Positions 33,735 through 41,916 of a stretch of 64,000 nt of DNA are shown here, in pieces. The DNA is from Streptomyces xantholiticus (lineage in GTDB: Bacteria; Actinomycetota; Actinomycetes; Streptomycetales; Streptomycetaceae). Location: the NCBI RefSeq assembly GCF_014651015.1, contig NZ_BMWB01000012.1, forward strand, positions 62,001 to 126,000, written 5' to 3'. The position numbers and the translations under genes were made by a program. The notes beneath the pieces were generated by a model. It had not been told where the DNA came from. It searched no databases and saw only the letters and a list, made by a program, of their open reading frames with translations. Position 1 is the stretch's first letter. Each line of letters starts with the position of its first letter.

Positions 33735-34754
33735 TCAACCGGCACGCCGGTAGGTTGCCGCAGGGCCCGCAGTGCCGGAGCCGAAACGGGCGTTGAGCGT
33801 GTCGACGGCCCGCTCGGCGCGCAGCCGGTGCTCCCGGTCGGCGTCGAAGGAGAGCTGCTCGCAGGCCGCGGCCGCGTCCACCAGCTGCTCGCAACACAGG
33901 GCGACCGCCCGCACCCGGGCACGCTGCAACCCCAGCGCCCGGTACATCTCGTACGCCGCGTCGCGCAAGTCGTCGGTATGCGCGGACGGGCCGCCGGGCA
34001 GCCGGCGGCCGCGGTGGAGCTGGGTGCGGTCCGCGAAGGTCACCGTCAGCGTCACGGCCTTCGCCGCCTGCCGTCGACCGCGCAGCCGCTCGCCGAGTTC
34101 GACCGCCAGCGACAACAGCGCGGACCGCACCACCTCCGGCGCCAGGGTGTCGGTGGGGAAGCGGCGCTGAGCGGTCGCGCTGTGCGGCAGTTCGGCCGGT
34201 ACCACCCTGCGCCGGTCGATACCGCGGGCACGCTCACTCAGCAGTCGGCCAGGCCTCCCGCCCAGCACCCGCTGCACGGTCGCCTCCGGCAGGTTTGCGA
34301 GCGCGCCGATGGTATCCACCCCGTACGCCGTCAGCGTCCGCTCCTGCGCGCGACCGATGCCATGGAGCTCACCGACCGGCCGCGGGTGAAGGAACGCGGC
34401 CACCGCCTCCGGGCCGGAGCCGACCGCACGTACTCCGTCCCGCCCCGGCTCCCGGGACGCCATCGCCGCGACCGTCCAGCTGGGCCCCACCCCGATCGCC
34501 ACGGGCAAGCCGTACAGCGCCTGGGCCTGGGCCCGGATCAGCCGGGCGAGTTCGGCCGGACCGCGGTCGAAGAAGCGGAGGCTGCCGGACACATCCGCAA
34601 CGGCAGCGGACGGCGGCAGGGCCTGTACCACCGGAGTCACATCCGCCACCAGGCCGAGCAGCAGGCGGTACAGCTCGGGATCGACATCCCGCGGGCAGCG
34701 TAGATGCAGGATCGGGGAACCGGCCCCCGCGGCCTGGTCGTGCTGCTCGTCCAT
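33735..34754 (-). CDS. Y-family DNA polymerase-like protein, ImuB type, lacking catalytic acids
   Basis: A 339-residue protein with the palm, fingers, HhH and little-finger layout of Y-family polymerases: helix-hairpin-helix region GELHGIGRAQERTLTAYGVDTIGALANL (about residues 145-172) and little-finger strands near residue 250. The catalytic DxD segment at the N-terminus is replaced (ILHLRCPRDVDPE), and the second metal site (normally S-x-DE) reads VADVSGS, so it should not polymerise. That is the hallmark of ImuB, the accessory bridge of the ImuA-ImuB-DnaE2 mutasome, but ImuA and DnaE2 genes are not nearby. Start ATG 34754 is fixed by GGGAGG. Confidence 0.82.
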   Translation of the reverse strand: MDEQHDQAAGAGSPILHLRCPRDVDPELYRLLLGLVADVTPVVQALPPSAAVADVSGSLRFFDRGPAELARLIRAQAQALYGLPVAIGVGPSWTVAAMASREPGRDGVRAVGSGPEAVAAFLHPRPVGELHGIGRAQERTLTAYGVDTIGALANLPEATVQRVLGGRPGRLLSERARGIDRRRVVPAELPHSATAQRRFPTDTLAPEVVRSALLSLAVELGERLRGRRQAAKAVTLTVTFADRTQLHRGRRLPGGPSAHTDDLRDAAYEMYRALGLQRARVRAVALCCEQLVDAAAACEQLSFDADREHRLRAERAVDTLNARFGSGTAGPAATYRRAG

Positions 34755-34927
34755 CGCGACACCTCCCGACCTCCACCGTACTCGAACAAGAATCGAACGT
34801 CCGTCCCCCGGGGCGCCCTGCCAGGGCCTGGCAGGGCTGCTGTGACGGAGCGCTTCAGCCGGCCCTTGAGCGTTCTGGATGGAACGGGCGCGGGTGAGCG
34901 AGCGGGGGCGTACGGCAGAATCCCGCT

Positions 34928-35425
34928 GTGACGTCCATGGGGGTCCTGACCGATCTGGAAGCCGGCATGGCAGAGCTGTCAACGCCGATGCGGGTGTTCG
35001 TGGCGACCGGGCGGTTCACTGAGCCGGCCCCCGACCTGCCAGAGCTGGCGGGCCGGATCCGCACGCTGCTGGCCGAGGTCGCGGTGGACGAGGCCTGGCG
35101 GCGCTTCCTGCTCGGGTACGCCCCGCCGTCCGCCTTTGAGATCTGCGCCGCACTGGAACCGGTGGAAACCCACGGGGCCGCCGCGTTCCTGGCCCGGGTC
35201 GCGGCCGTCGACCTGGTCTGGCCGAGCCACCGACACCTGCCCATCGAGGCCGCCGAGCGCGCCGCGGACCGGGTGGTGTCGCTGCTCGGACCGGAGGCCA
35301 GCTGGTGGACCAACCACGACCCCGGGTGCGGCGCCGTGAACGGGCTTACCCCACTGTTCGACAGCCTGCTCGCAGGAACGGACGGTGAGCACTTCGCGCT
35401 GGCCCTGCAGATCGCCGACGACTGA
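34928..35425 (+). CDS. Hypothetical protein
   Basis: A 165-residue soluble protein of mostly alpha-helical character, with good codon bias throughout. Conserved-looking features are the paired Leu-rich helices in the first half and a WWTNHDPGCGAV segment near residue 122, which could form a ligand or metal site. No family recognised. It starts with GTG at 34928 and is divergent from the ImuB-like gene. Confidence 0.6.
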   Translation: MTSMGVLTDLEAGMAELSTPMRVFVATGRFTEPAPDLPELAGRIRTLLAEVAVDEAWRRFLLGYAPPSAFEICAALEPVETHGAAAFLARVAAVDLVWPSHRHLPIEAAERAADRVVSLLGPEASWWTNHDPGCGAVNGLTPLFDSLLAGTDGEHFALALQIADD

Positions 35426-35584
35426 GCGCCCTGCCCCGTAGGACTGATCATCAGTCTCTGCGCATGCGGACGCGTGGCGTACGCGCCAAGGGTGCCCGCG
35501 TTCCTGCTCGCGCGCTGCGGCGCACTCTCGGCCCCGCTCATGCCGCCCACGGGCGCCGGCTGGGGGTCCCGTAGCGTCCCTTCC

Positions 35585-36148
35585 GTGATCGCCCTCGATA
35601 CCCTCGTCCGCCTCTGCCCGCCGCCCGCCGATCCGCCGCCCGCGGTGGACTGGGCGCAGGCGGAGCGCGCCCTGGGCGCGGCTCTGCCCGCCGACTACAA
35701 GCAACTGGTCGAGACATACGGCGCCGGCATCTTCGACGACACGATCTGGCTGCTCGTCCCCGACTCCGCCCACGACGACTGCGACCTGCACGCGCAGACG
35801 ACGGAACGGGACGAGATCTTGGCCGACCTGTGGGAGTTCGAGGCGAAGCCCGCCGGCCTGCTGGAGGCGGGGGCGCGGGTCCTGCCGTGGGCATTCGAGG
35901 AGGGCACGGGGGCCTTCCTGTACTGGCTGGCGCGGCCCGGTCAGCAGCCCGACGAGTGGACCGTGCTCTACAACAAGGGGCGCGGCCCACTGTGGGAGCA
36001 CCACGACATGGGGTGCCTCGACTTCCTGCTGGCGGTGCTCACAGGAACGGCGGAAACGGAGTACTTCGGCCACCTCTACGAAGGGCTGAAGCCAACGGAG
36101 CACTGCTTCGCGACGGCCGACCAGACCCTCGGAGCGTCCCGGCGATGA
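35585..36148 (+). CDS. SMI1/KNR4-family protein
   Basis: About 187 residues. The LPADYKQLVETYGAGIFDD segment (about 35-53) is the diagnostic SMI1/KNR4 start, and FLYWLARPG (about 112-120) and the C-terminal EYFGHLYEGL fit the fold. In bacteria such proteins are often immunity proteins of contact- or polymorphic-toxin systems, but no toxin gene is next to this one, so it may be an orphan immunity gene. The GTG at 35585 was chosen because sequence before it is Arg/Pro-rich and not family-like; there is no clear ribosome binding site. Confidence 0.75.
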   Translation: MIALDTLVRLCPPPADPPPAVDWAQAERALGAALPADYKQLVETYGAGIFDDTIWLLVPDSAHDDCDLHAQTTERDEILADLWEFEAKPAGLLEAGARVLPWAFEEGTGAFLYWLARPGQQPDEWTVLYNKGRGPLWEHHDMGCLDFLLAVLTGTAETEYFGHLYEGLKPTEHCFATADQTLGASRR

Positions 36149-36269
36149 CGCCGTCCGCTCTCGACGACCTGGTGCGCCACTGGCGCACCATTTGAGTGCC
36201 GTGCTCGGCCGATCAGCGTCCTGATGGGCCGGCGGTAGCGCTCCAGGTGGCGTGCAGGTAACCCCCGGC

Positions 36270-36914
36270 CTAGCCGGCCTGGGCGACGGCGAGGTGGGCG
36301 TACACGGCGACGACACCGTCGACGCCCTGGCAGAGCCCCACGACCACCGGGACGAGACGTGGTTCCGGGACGTGACCCCGCAGGGTGACGGCACCGTCCC
36401 GGACCTCGACCGCGACGGTGCCCTTGTCCAGGCCGAGGATGCGTGCCAGGACGTCCTGCTCGACCTCGCCGCGGATCTCGGCGTCGGAGCGGATGAAGGC
36501 GTCGAGCAGGTCGCTGCGGCTGACGATGCCGGTGAGGAGCCCGTGGTCGCCGACCACCGGCAGCTGCTTGACGTGCCGCCTGCGGAGTTCCCGCGCGGCC
36601 CGGGTGATCGTCCAGTCGGCGCGGGCGGTGAAGACGGGGCTGCTCATGAGCGCGCCCGCGGTCCGGGCCCGGGCCTTGCCCCAGGCACCCTCGTCGTTCC
36701 CGTCCTGCCCCTGCGGATCGGGCATGCCCGTCTCGTGCCGCAGCACGTCGGACGCGGACACGACGCCGACGGGAGTGCCGTCGGCGTCGACGACCGGGGC
36801 CGAGGCGATGTCGTTTGCGTCCAGCAGGCCGACGACCTCCCGGACCGGTGTGTCGGGGCGGAGGGTGACGACCTCCTCGGTCATCACATCACCGACCGTG
36901 CGGCGGTGCAGCAT
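36270..36914 (-). CDS. Two CBS domains plus BON domain protein
   Basis: A 214-residue soluble protein: CBS 1 (about 5-60; VGDVMTEEVVTLRPDTPV, GVVSASDVLR), a charged linker, CBS 2 (about 85-140; SPVFTARADWTI, GIVSRSDLL), and a C-terminal BON domain (about 145-214; GTVAVEVRDGAVTLRGHVPE). CBS pairs bind adenine nucleotides; BON domains bind phospholipid or bridge proteins. In mycobacteria and Streptomyces such proteins appear in hypoxia or dormancy regulons, matching the USP/hemerythrin theme. The ATG at 36914 is preceded by GGAGGAGG. Confidence 0.88.
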   Translation of the reverse strand: MLHRRTVGDVMTEEVVTLRPDTPVREVVGLLDANDIASAPVVDADGTPVGVVSASDVLRHETGMPDPQGQDGNDEGAWGKARARTAGALMSSPVFTARADWTITRAARELRRRHVKQLPVVGDHGLLTGIVSRSDLLDAFIRSDAEIRGEVEQDVLARILGLDKGTVAVEVRDGAVTLRGHVPEPRLVPVVVGLCQGVDGVVAVYAHLAVAQAG

Positions 36915-37357
36915 GGCGTCGGCCTCCTCCGTTTTGCGACGGGGCGGCCGCGGTCGGACCGCCTGGGCGGACGACGCGCGCGCGTCGGCCTCCGCGGCCC
37001 TGCCGGCTCGTCAACGCGTCTTCCCTACCCATGACAGCACCCCGCCGCCCCGGCGACCAGTGACGTTCGACCTGACGACGAGGGCCGGCGGCCCGCGGAC
37101 AGGAGTGGCGCCGAGTGCGCGGCAGGTGCCGGCACCTCGACGCCGTGCCCAATCCGTCCGGAGTCAAGCGTTGTAGTTGGCCGAACGGGCCGAGCCGGAC
37201 GCTTGGCCACAGTGGTGAGCGAGCGCTTCAGCCGGTGGGTGAGTGCTCGAGTGGCGGATCTCAGCGCTTCAGGGCCGTAACAGCACCGAGGTCTGTCGGC
37301 CACGGTTCACCGGTTTCCTGGGAGGACACAAGGCCCTCAGCGAGGCAGGCTGTACCC
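36915..37357. other. Divergent intergenic region
   Basis: About 440 bases between the CBS-BON gene and the membrane phosphatase gene. A 10-base direct repeat AGCGCTTCAG occurs at 37222-37231 and 37263-37272. The phosphatase frame is open from 37115, but its first 81 residues have no domain. No other feature is seen. Confidence 0.4.
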
Positions 37358-38524
37358 ATGCGGTCGCTCTTCCGCTCGTCTCCTCGACCAGGGGGCAGTC
37401 ACAGCCAGCTCCTCTTCACGCTCGCACAGAGTCTGCCCTTCGCGCTCGCACTGGCCGTGCTGGGCATCGAGCTCTCGCCCATGCATGATCTGGTCACCGG
37501 CCCCCTCCTCATCGCCACGCCGGCGCTGGCCGCACTGACGATGGGGCCGACAGGCACCCTGTGCGCGGCAGCCGTCGCTCTGGCCGTCAGCGTGACGACC
37601 GCCACCTACAACCAGGCGTGGGGTACCCCGCAGGTCTACGGCAACTTCCTGGGTCTGCTCGTGGTCTGTGTGGCCAGTGTCATCCTGAGTAACGCGGTGC
37701 GTACGCGCCGGCAGAGCGAGCTCGAGCAGGTGCGCCGGATCGCCGTGGCAGCACAGGAGGTCATCCTGCGCCCCGTCCCCACCCGGATGGGTCCGGTGCG
37801 GGCCGCGAGCCTGGGCCTCGTGGCGGGAACCGGGGCGCAGGTCGGCGGTGATCTGTACGAGGCCGTGCATACCCCCTACGGGGTCCGCATGATCGTGGGC
37901 GACGTTCGCGGCAAGGGGCTGAATGCCATTCGAGCGGTCGCGGTGGTCCTGGGCGCGTTCCGGGAGGCCGCGCACTACGAGGACGACCTGGTGGAAGTCA
38001 TGAACCACTGCTCGGCCGCGCTGCGCCGGGAGGCCGCCGTGCCGGGCGCGTTCAATCAGGAAGCTGTGATGGAGGGGTTCGTCACCGCGCTCATCGCCCA
38101 GGTGCCCGACAAGCCCGTCGTGCAACTGATCAACCGTGGCCATCCGCCGCCGCTGGTGCTGCACCAGGGCAGGGCCAAGGCCTTGATGCCCACCACTCCA
38201 CTGCCACCGCTCGGCTTGGAAGAGCTCATCACAGGCCCTCCCGGAAAGCCCGAGACCTATCCGTTCCTACCGGGCGACCGTCTGCTGCTCTACACCGACG
38301 GCGTGATCGAGGCCCGCAGCCCCGGCAAGGACTTCTTCCGCCTGCCCGAGGCGATGGAAGCGGCGCACGCCCTCGCCCGACCGGAGTTCCTGGGCGAACT
38401 GCACCAGCAATTGCTCCGCCACACGGAGGGCCGCCTCACGGACGACGTGGCGATGATCCTCGTCGACCGGCTCGACGAAGAAGCCGGCACGCAGGGCAAC
38501 ACAGCCGGCCGCCTCCTCACGTGA
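37358..38524 (+). CDS. Membrane-bound SpoIIE-type (PP2C) phosphatase
   Basis: A 388-residue protein. About residues 20-115 contain three to four hydrophobic segments with no large extracellular domain, followed by the PP2C/SpoIIE domain (about 145-375) with GGDLYEAV, GDVRGKGL, TDGVIEARSPGKDFF and TDDVAMIL metal motifs. This is a common Streptomyces type thought to sense membrane or osmotic state and to act in partner-switching. The ATG at 37358 has GAGG 11 bases upstream. Confidence 0.88.
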   Translation: MRSLFRSSPRPGGSHSQLLFTLAQSLPFALALAVLGIELSPMHDLVTGPLLIATPALAALTMGPTGTLCAAAVALAVSVTTATYNQAWGTPQVYGNFLGLLVVCVASVILSNAVRTRRQSELEQVRRIAVAAQEVILRPVPTRMGPVRAASLGLVAGTGAQVGGDLYEAVHTPYGVRMIVGDVRGKGLNAIRAVAVVLGAFREAAHYEDDLVEVMNHCSAALRREAAVPGAFNQEAVMEGFVTALIAQVPDKPVVQLINRGHPPPLVLHQGRAKALMPTTPLPPLGLEELITGPPGKPETYPFLPGDRLLLYTDGVIEARSPGKDFFRLPEAMEAAHALARPEFLGELHQQLLRHTEGRLTDDVAMILVDRLDEEAGTQGNTAGRLLT

Positions 38525-38554
38525 CAGCCATGTCCCTCGTAATGTCCACGTTCT

Positions 38555-38875
38555 GTGGCCTGGGCCTACACCCGCGCGTTCCTCGCCGGCGGCCCCGACT
38601 GGTTCGCCCTGGACCGCACCGCCGGCCAGGCAACCGCGCCGTACCTGGCGGCCGAGAAGGACACGCTGCGCCGCATGTTCACCGACCGGCTCGCCGAGCT
38701 CGGCATCCGGGTCCACGCCGTACGCGGCTTCGGCTCCCAGTCGTACGTGGACGCCATACGGGCCCGCACCGCCCGTGACCCTCCCGCCGTCCTGCTCCAC
38801 GTCCGAGACGACTGCTCCGGCGCCGCCATCCGACGCGACTGGGTCATGCGCACCTCCGGCCTGGTCCGCGACCGA
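38555..38875 (+). pseudogene. Truncated Toprim-like protein fragment
   Basis: The frame encodes AAEKDTLRRMFTDRLAELGI, RGFGSQSYVDAIRART and AVLLHVRDDCSGAAIRRDW. This resembles the part of topoisomerase VI-A-like/Toprim proteins of actinobacterial plasmids and phages where the acidic motif reads G-D-x-D-P/C-S-G; here one acidic residue is lost (RDDCSG). The N-terminal half is missing, and the C-terminus runs into a different reading. It is likely a leftover of a mobile element. Confidence 0.4.
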
Positions 38876-38944
38876 ATGACTCGTGGATTTCGACGCGGTT
38901 CGCCGCTCGAGCCCTGCTGGACGGTGCCGCATTCTGTTACGAGC

Positions 38945-39838
38945 TCAGTCTCCAGGGCCGTCCACGTAGGTCACGGGCGCGTACCAGTCGTCCAGGATCC
39001 TCTCGTCGACGTGTCCCACCGCCTGGCTCCCGAAGAGCGCGACCGCCGTGGCCACCGTGCATGGGTCGTACGCCGTGAGTGCGGGCCTGATCGCCGGGTT
39101 CAGGTCCGCGAACCGTTCGCGCGCCTGCCGAAGCACCATTTCGCCCTGGGCGGTGAGGATGGGCAGCGTTCGCTTGCGGTGCAGCCCTTCCGGGTTCGAC
39201 GCCACCGCGACCGTCACGGCGCCGACGAACAGTGCCGACATGGCGCGGATCCATGCGTGGTCGAAGATCAGCACCGCTACCACGGGCACCACCGCCGCAG
39301 CGGCTGCTGTGGACCACCAGCCCCGCCGGCGCTGTTCGTCAGGGACGGGCAGGGATGAACGGCGCAGGTAGCCTTCGCCGACCAGATGCTTCTCGACCGC
39401 GCTCAGGCAGCGATCGCCGCTGGGCAGGTCCCACAAGTAGTGCCCTGTGGGCCCGTAGGAGTACGCGCTGCTCCGCGGGGCGGCTGCGCGCCAGATTTCG
39501 CCCTCGAGGTCGTTGGCGTGTTCAGGCAACGGATGGTGAGCCACCCATCGTTGCGGGCCTGGCAGCCCATCCGGGGGCGCCCGGTGCAGCGCCCCGCTCG
39601 CCACCAGCCCGGCCACGGCACCCTGCTTCGCCCGTGCCCTGGAGGTGTCCGCCAAGAGACCGAGCGCCAGCGGCCCAAGTCGCTCAGAGGCAGCCGGTTC
39701 GACGACCGCGTTCTGGCGGTCCATGGCCACGAACCGTTCCAGCCGGGCCTGCGCAGCGCTGCTGTGTGCGATGCCGTCGAGGCACCAGGCCGTCATGGCG
39801 ACCGCCAGATAGCCCACGAGTATGAACCAGTCGACCAT
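38945..39838 (-). CDS. TIGR04222-domain membrane protein
   Basis: A 297-residue protein with one hydrophobic segment at the N-terminus and a pair in the middle (about 180-215), separated by soluble regions; the C-terminal half contains the PAxDPCTVATAVALFG-like block. The arrangement matches the TIGR04222 family of actinobacterial membrane proteins of unknown function. Transcribed convergently with the Toprim relic; the MerR-type gene upstream reads in the same direction with a 47-base gap. Confidence 0.7.
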   Translation of the reverse strand: MVDWFILVGYLAVAMTAWCLDGIAHSSAAQARLERFVAMDRQNAVVEPAASERLGPLALGLLADTSRARAKQGAVAGLVASGALHRAPPDGLPGPQRWVAHHPLPEHANDLEGEIWRAAAPRSSAYSYGPTGHYLWDLPSGDRCLSAVEKHLVGEGYLRRSSLPVPDEQRRRGWWSTAAAAAVVPVVAVLIFDHAWIRAMSALFVGAVTVAVASNPEGLHRKRTLPILTAQGEMVLRQARERFADLNPAIRPALTAYDPCTVATAVALFGSQAVGHVDERILDDWYAPVTYVDGPGD

Positions 39839-39885
39839 GCTGGTCAGTATCGCCCCGCGTCAACCGCTGCCGTAAGCCTGCCGGT

Positions 39886-40725
39886 TCAACCCCTGGGAGA
39901 GCGATCCGCCAACAGCTGGTTGCCTGCGTCGCCCTCGCCCGCCCGCTTCTGCCGACGGCTCTCCGGCGCAGGACGCTGGGCGGTCGTCCGTTCCTGGTCG
40001 GACACGACGACGGCTGCCAGGTCTGCGCCTGCTCGGAGTAATGCCACGGTCTGTGTGGCGATCCGGTCAAGACGTTGTCGCAGGATGCGTTGGGTCTCTC
40101 CCAGGCCGTCGAGCCGGTGCAGGGAGCCCATGATCTCGCGCACCGCGAGAATGCTGTAACCGGTGCTGCGGAGGGCCGCAACGATTCGGGCAGCTCTGAT
40201 GGCTGAAAGACCGTAGCGACGTGCCCGCAGTGACGTCACTCGCTCGGGGGTCACAAGCCCTTCCTGCTCCCAGAACCGCAGGGTCGAGGGACGTACATCG
40301 AGCGCTCCGGCGAGCTCTGTGATCGTCATCGCGTCACTCTCCTGCTCGAACTCGGGTTTGTTCGCTTCGGCCTGGATCGCACGCAACGCCTGCTGGGCGC
40401 GAAGAGCCTCGTCTCGTTCCCGCGCGAGCCGAACATGTACCGCGTTGATCGCCGAGGCCGCCTCCGCCATCGTCTGTGTTCGCAGCTCCGCGAGCATCTG
40501 GCGGGCTGCGACAGGCCCAACGGCACCTGCGAGTCCTCGATAGGCGCGAAGAGCGTGCACGTGAATCGGTGTGTAGGAACGGTAACCGTTGCTCGACCGA
40601 GCGGCCGGCGGAATGACTCCCAGCCGCTCCAGGTCGCGAACCTGTTGCAGCGAGTACCCCGACTCTCTGGCGACATCGACTGTTCGGAGCAGTACCCGTT
40701 GCGAACCGCTCACCGGCTCGTCCAT
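39886..40725 (-). CDS. MerR-family regulator with two HTH domains
   Basis: About 279 residues with two complete MerR-type DNA-binding units. The first (about residues 12-70) contains TVDVARESGYSLQQVRDLE and the wing Arg-Ser-Tyr, and the second (about 132-200) contains ITELAGALDVRPSTLRFWEQ and REIM. A helical linker rich in Arg/Ala/Glu lies between them. A single chain with two heads could bind DNA as a monomer or bridge two sites. The ATG at 40725 was preferred over one 21 bases upstream. It is divergent from a DUF6194 gene with about 40 bases between, its likely target. Confidence 0.8.
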   Translation of the reverse strand: MDEPVSGSQRVLLRTVDVARESGYSLQQVRDLERLGVIPPAARSSNGYRSYTPIHVHALRAYRGLAGAVGPVAARQMLAELRTQTMAEAASAINAVHVRLARERDEALRAQQALRAIQAEANKPEFEQESDAMTITELAGALDVRPSTLRFWEQEGLVTPERVTSLRARRYGLSAIRAARIVAALRSTGYSILAVREIMGSLHRLDGLGETQRILRQRLDRIATQTVALLRAGADLAAVVVSDQERTTAQRPAPESRRQKRAGEGDAGNQLLADRSPRG

Positions 40726-40766
40726 CGGCCAACCCCACATAAGCACTTGAAGGTGATCCTTGAACC

Positions 40767-41252
40767 ATGAGTATGGAACAGATCATCGCGGCCGTGCGAG
40801 GCTTCGACGGCGCGCTCGTGGTCGTCCCGGAGCCGGGAGGCGACTTCCCCGAGCTGGCGTGGGGGGATGCGTTCTTCTACTGCACCCCCGACGGCCACAT
40901 GCCTCAGAACGCCCAGCCCTACGGGACGATCGTCATCAAGAACTACCCCGACGACACCGTTTCCGACCTTGACCCTCCGGGCCGTTGGCGTGTGAACATC
41001 CACGTCGATCGGCCGACGTTCCGGGAGCTCACTGGGGAGGAGCCGCGCAGTCTCAGCCGCCCTCGCGACTACGCAGCCGCCGACAGGGTGATGCCCCACC
41101 CGGTGTACGGCGCGCTCGGCTGGATCTCTGTCGTCAATCCCGGTGAGAGAACGACGGACACGGTCGTGCGGCTTCTGCGCGGCGCCCACGACGCCTCTCG
41201 TGCCCGGTTCGAGCGGCGACACGAACCGGGGAGGCCTCTGGAGACCGACTGA
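40767..41252 (+). CDS. DUF6194-family protein
   Basis: A 161-residue soluble protein. The opening MEQIIAAVRGFDGALVVVPE, the central YGTIVIKNYPDD block (about 52-63) and the C-terminal HPVYGALGWISVVNPGE (about 111-127) fit DUF6194, a small actinobacterial family of unknown function. ATG codons at 40767 and 40773 are both possible. Probably under control of the divergent double-HTH MerR-type gene. Confidence 0.78.
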   Translation: MSMEQIIAAVRGFDGALVVVPEPGGDFPELAWGDAFFYCTPDGHMPQNAQPYGTIVIKNYPDDTVSDLDPPGRWRVNIHVDRPTFRELTGEEPRSLSRPRDYAAADRVMPHPVYGALGWISVVNPGERTTDTVVRLLRGAHDASRARFERRHEPGRPLETD

Positions 41253-41916
41253 ACCGGCTCCACAGCAAGCGGACTTGCCTCTGTCCGAATCCGACCGCGA
41301 CCGCGAGCTGCACACGCGCTCGCGGTCGCCGCAGCCGTCCACGCAGTGGGCGTGGAGACCGACCGGATCGCCGAGGACAGCGGAAGTGACGACCAGGTCG
41401 GCGCGCGTCGTACCAACTGGTCGGTGATCTCGTCACTGGACTCGAACCCTTGACCAACCGCATCGCAACACCGAGCTGATGAACGTCACCGACGAGAACT
41501 TTTCCGCCAGTCTGCACGCCGGGCCGGACCACGGTGTGTGACGCTCTCGACACCGTCCTCTAGACTGACCCGCCGCTGGCGAACCACTGCATCACCCATC
41601 CCCTTACCCCGCGGACCTCGATGCCGTCCTGCTCCCGACGCACCAGGGGGGCGCCATCTCCCTGGCGGCCTGCAACGACCCCCGAACTCACCCGAGTCCG
41701 GGCGCAATCCCAGGCAACCGCGCCCAACCGGCCTGGAGCATCAGTCCCACACCTGGCCCGCTCCGACACCTACCTCATCGCCGAGACCGTGATCTGCCAC
41801 CGCTCAAAGCCATGCCCGGAGCAGACCTCGCCGTCCCCGTCGCCGGCCCGGTCCCTTCCACCGCGCCCTGGAAGCCCTCCCCGTCCGCCTGCCGACCGCC
41901 ACTGAAGGAGAACACA
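41253..41916. other. Gene-free stretch before the P450 gene
   Basis: About 660 bases with no convincing gene. A minus-strand frame ending at 41486 finishes with ADWRKSS, faintly like a DUF397 start, but the order is wrong and it was not accepted. The P450 promoter should lie near the end, but no -35/-10 pair was clear. Confidence 0.4.

Noticed and set aside
37222..37272. Ten-base direct repeat AGCGCTTCAG 41 bases apart
   Set aside because: Too short and isolated to be claimed as a regulatory array; no third copy was seen.
41486..41707. Possible DUF397-like small protein on the minus strand
   Set aside because: Only a WRKSS-like stretch matches, and it lies at the C-terminal end, whereas in DUF397 it is N-terminal.
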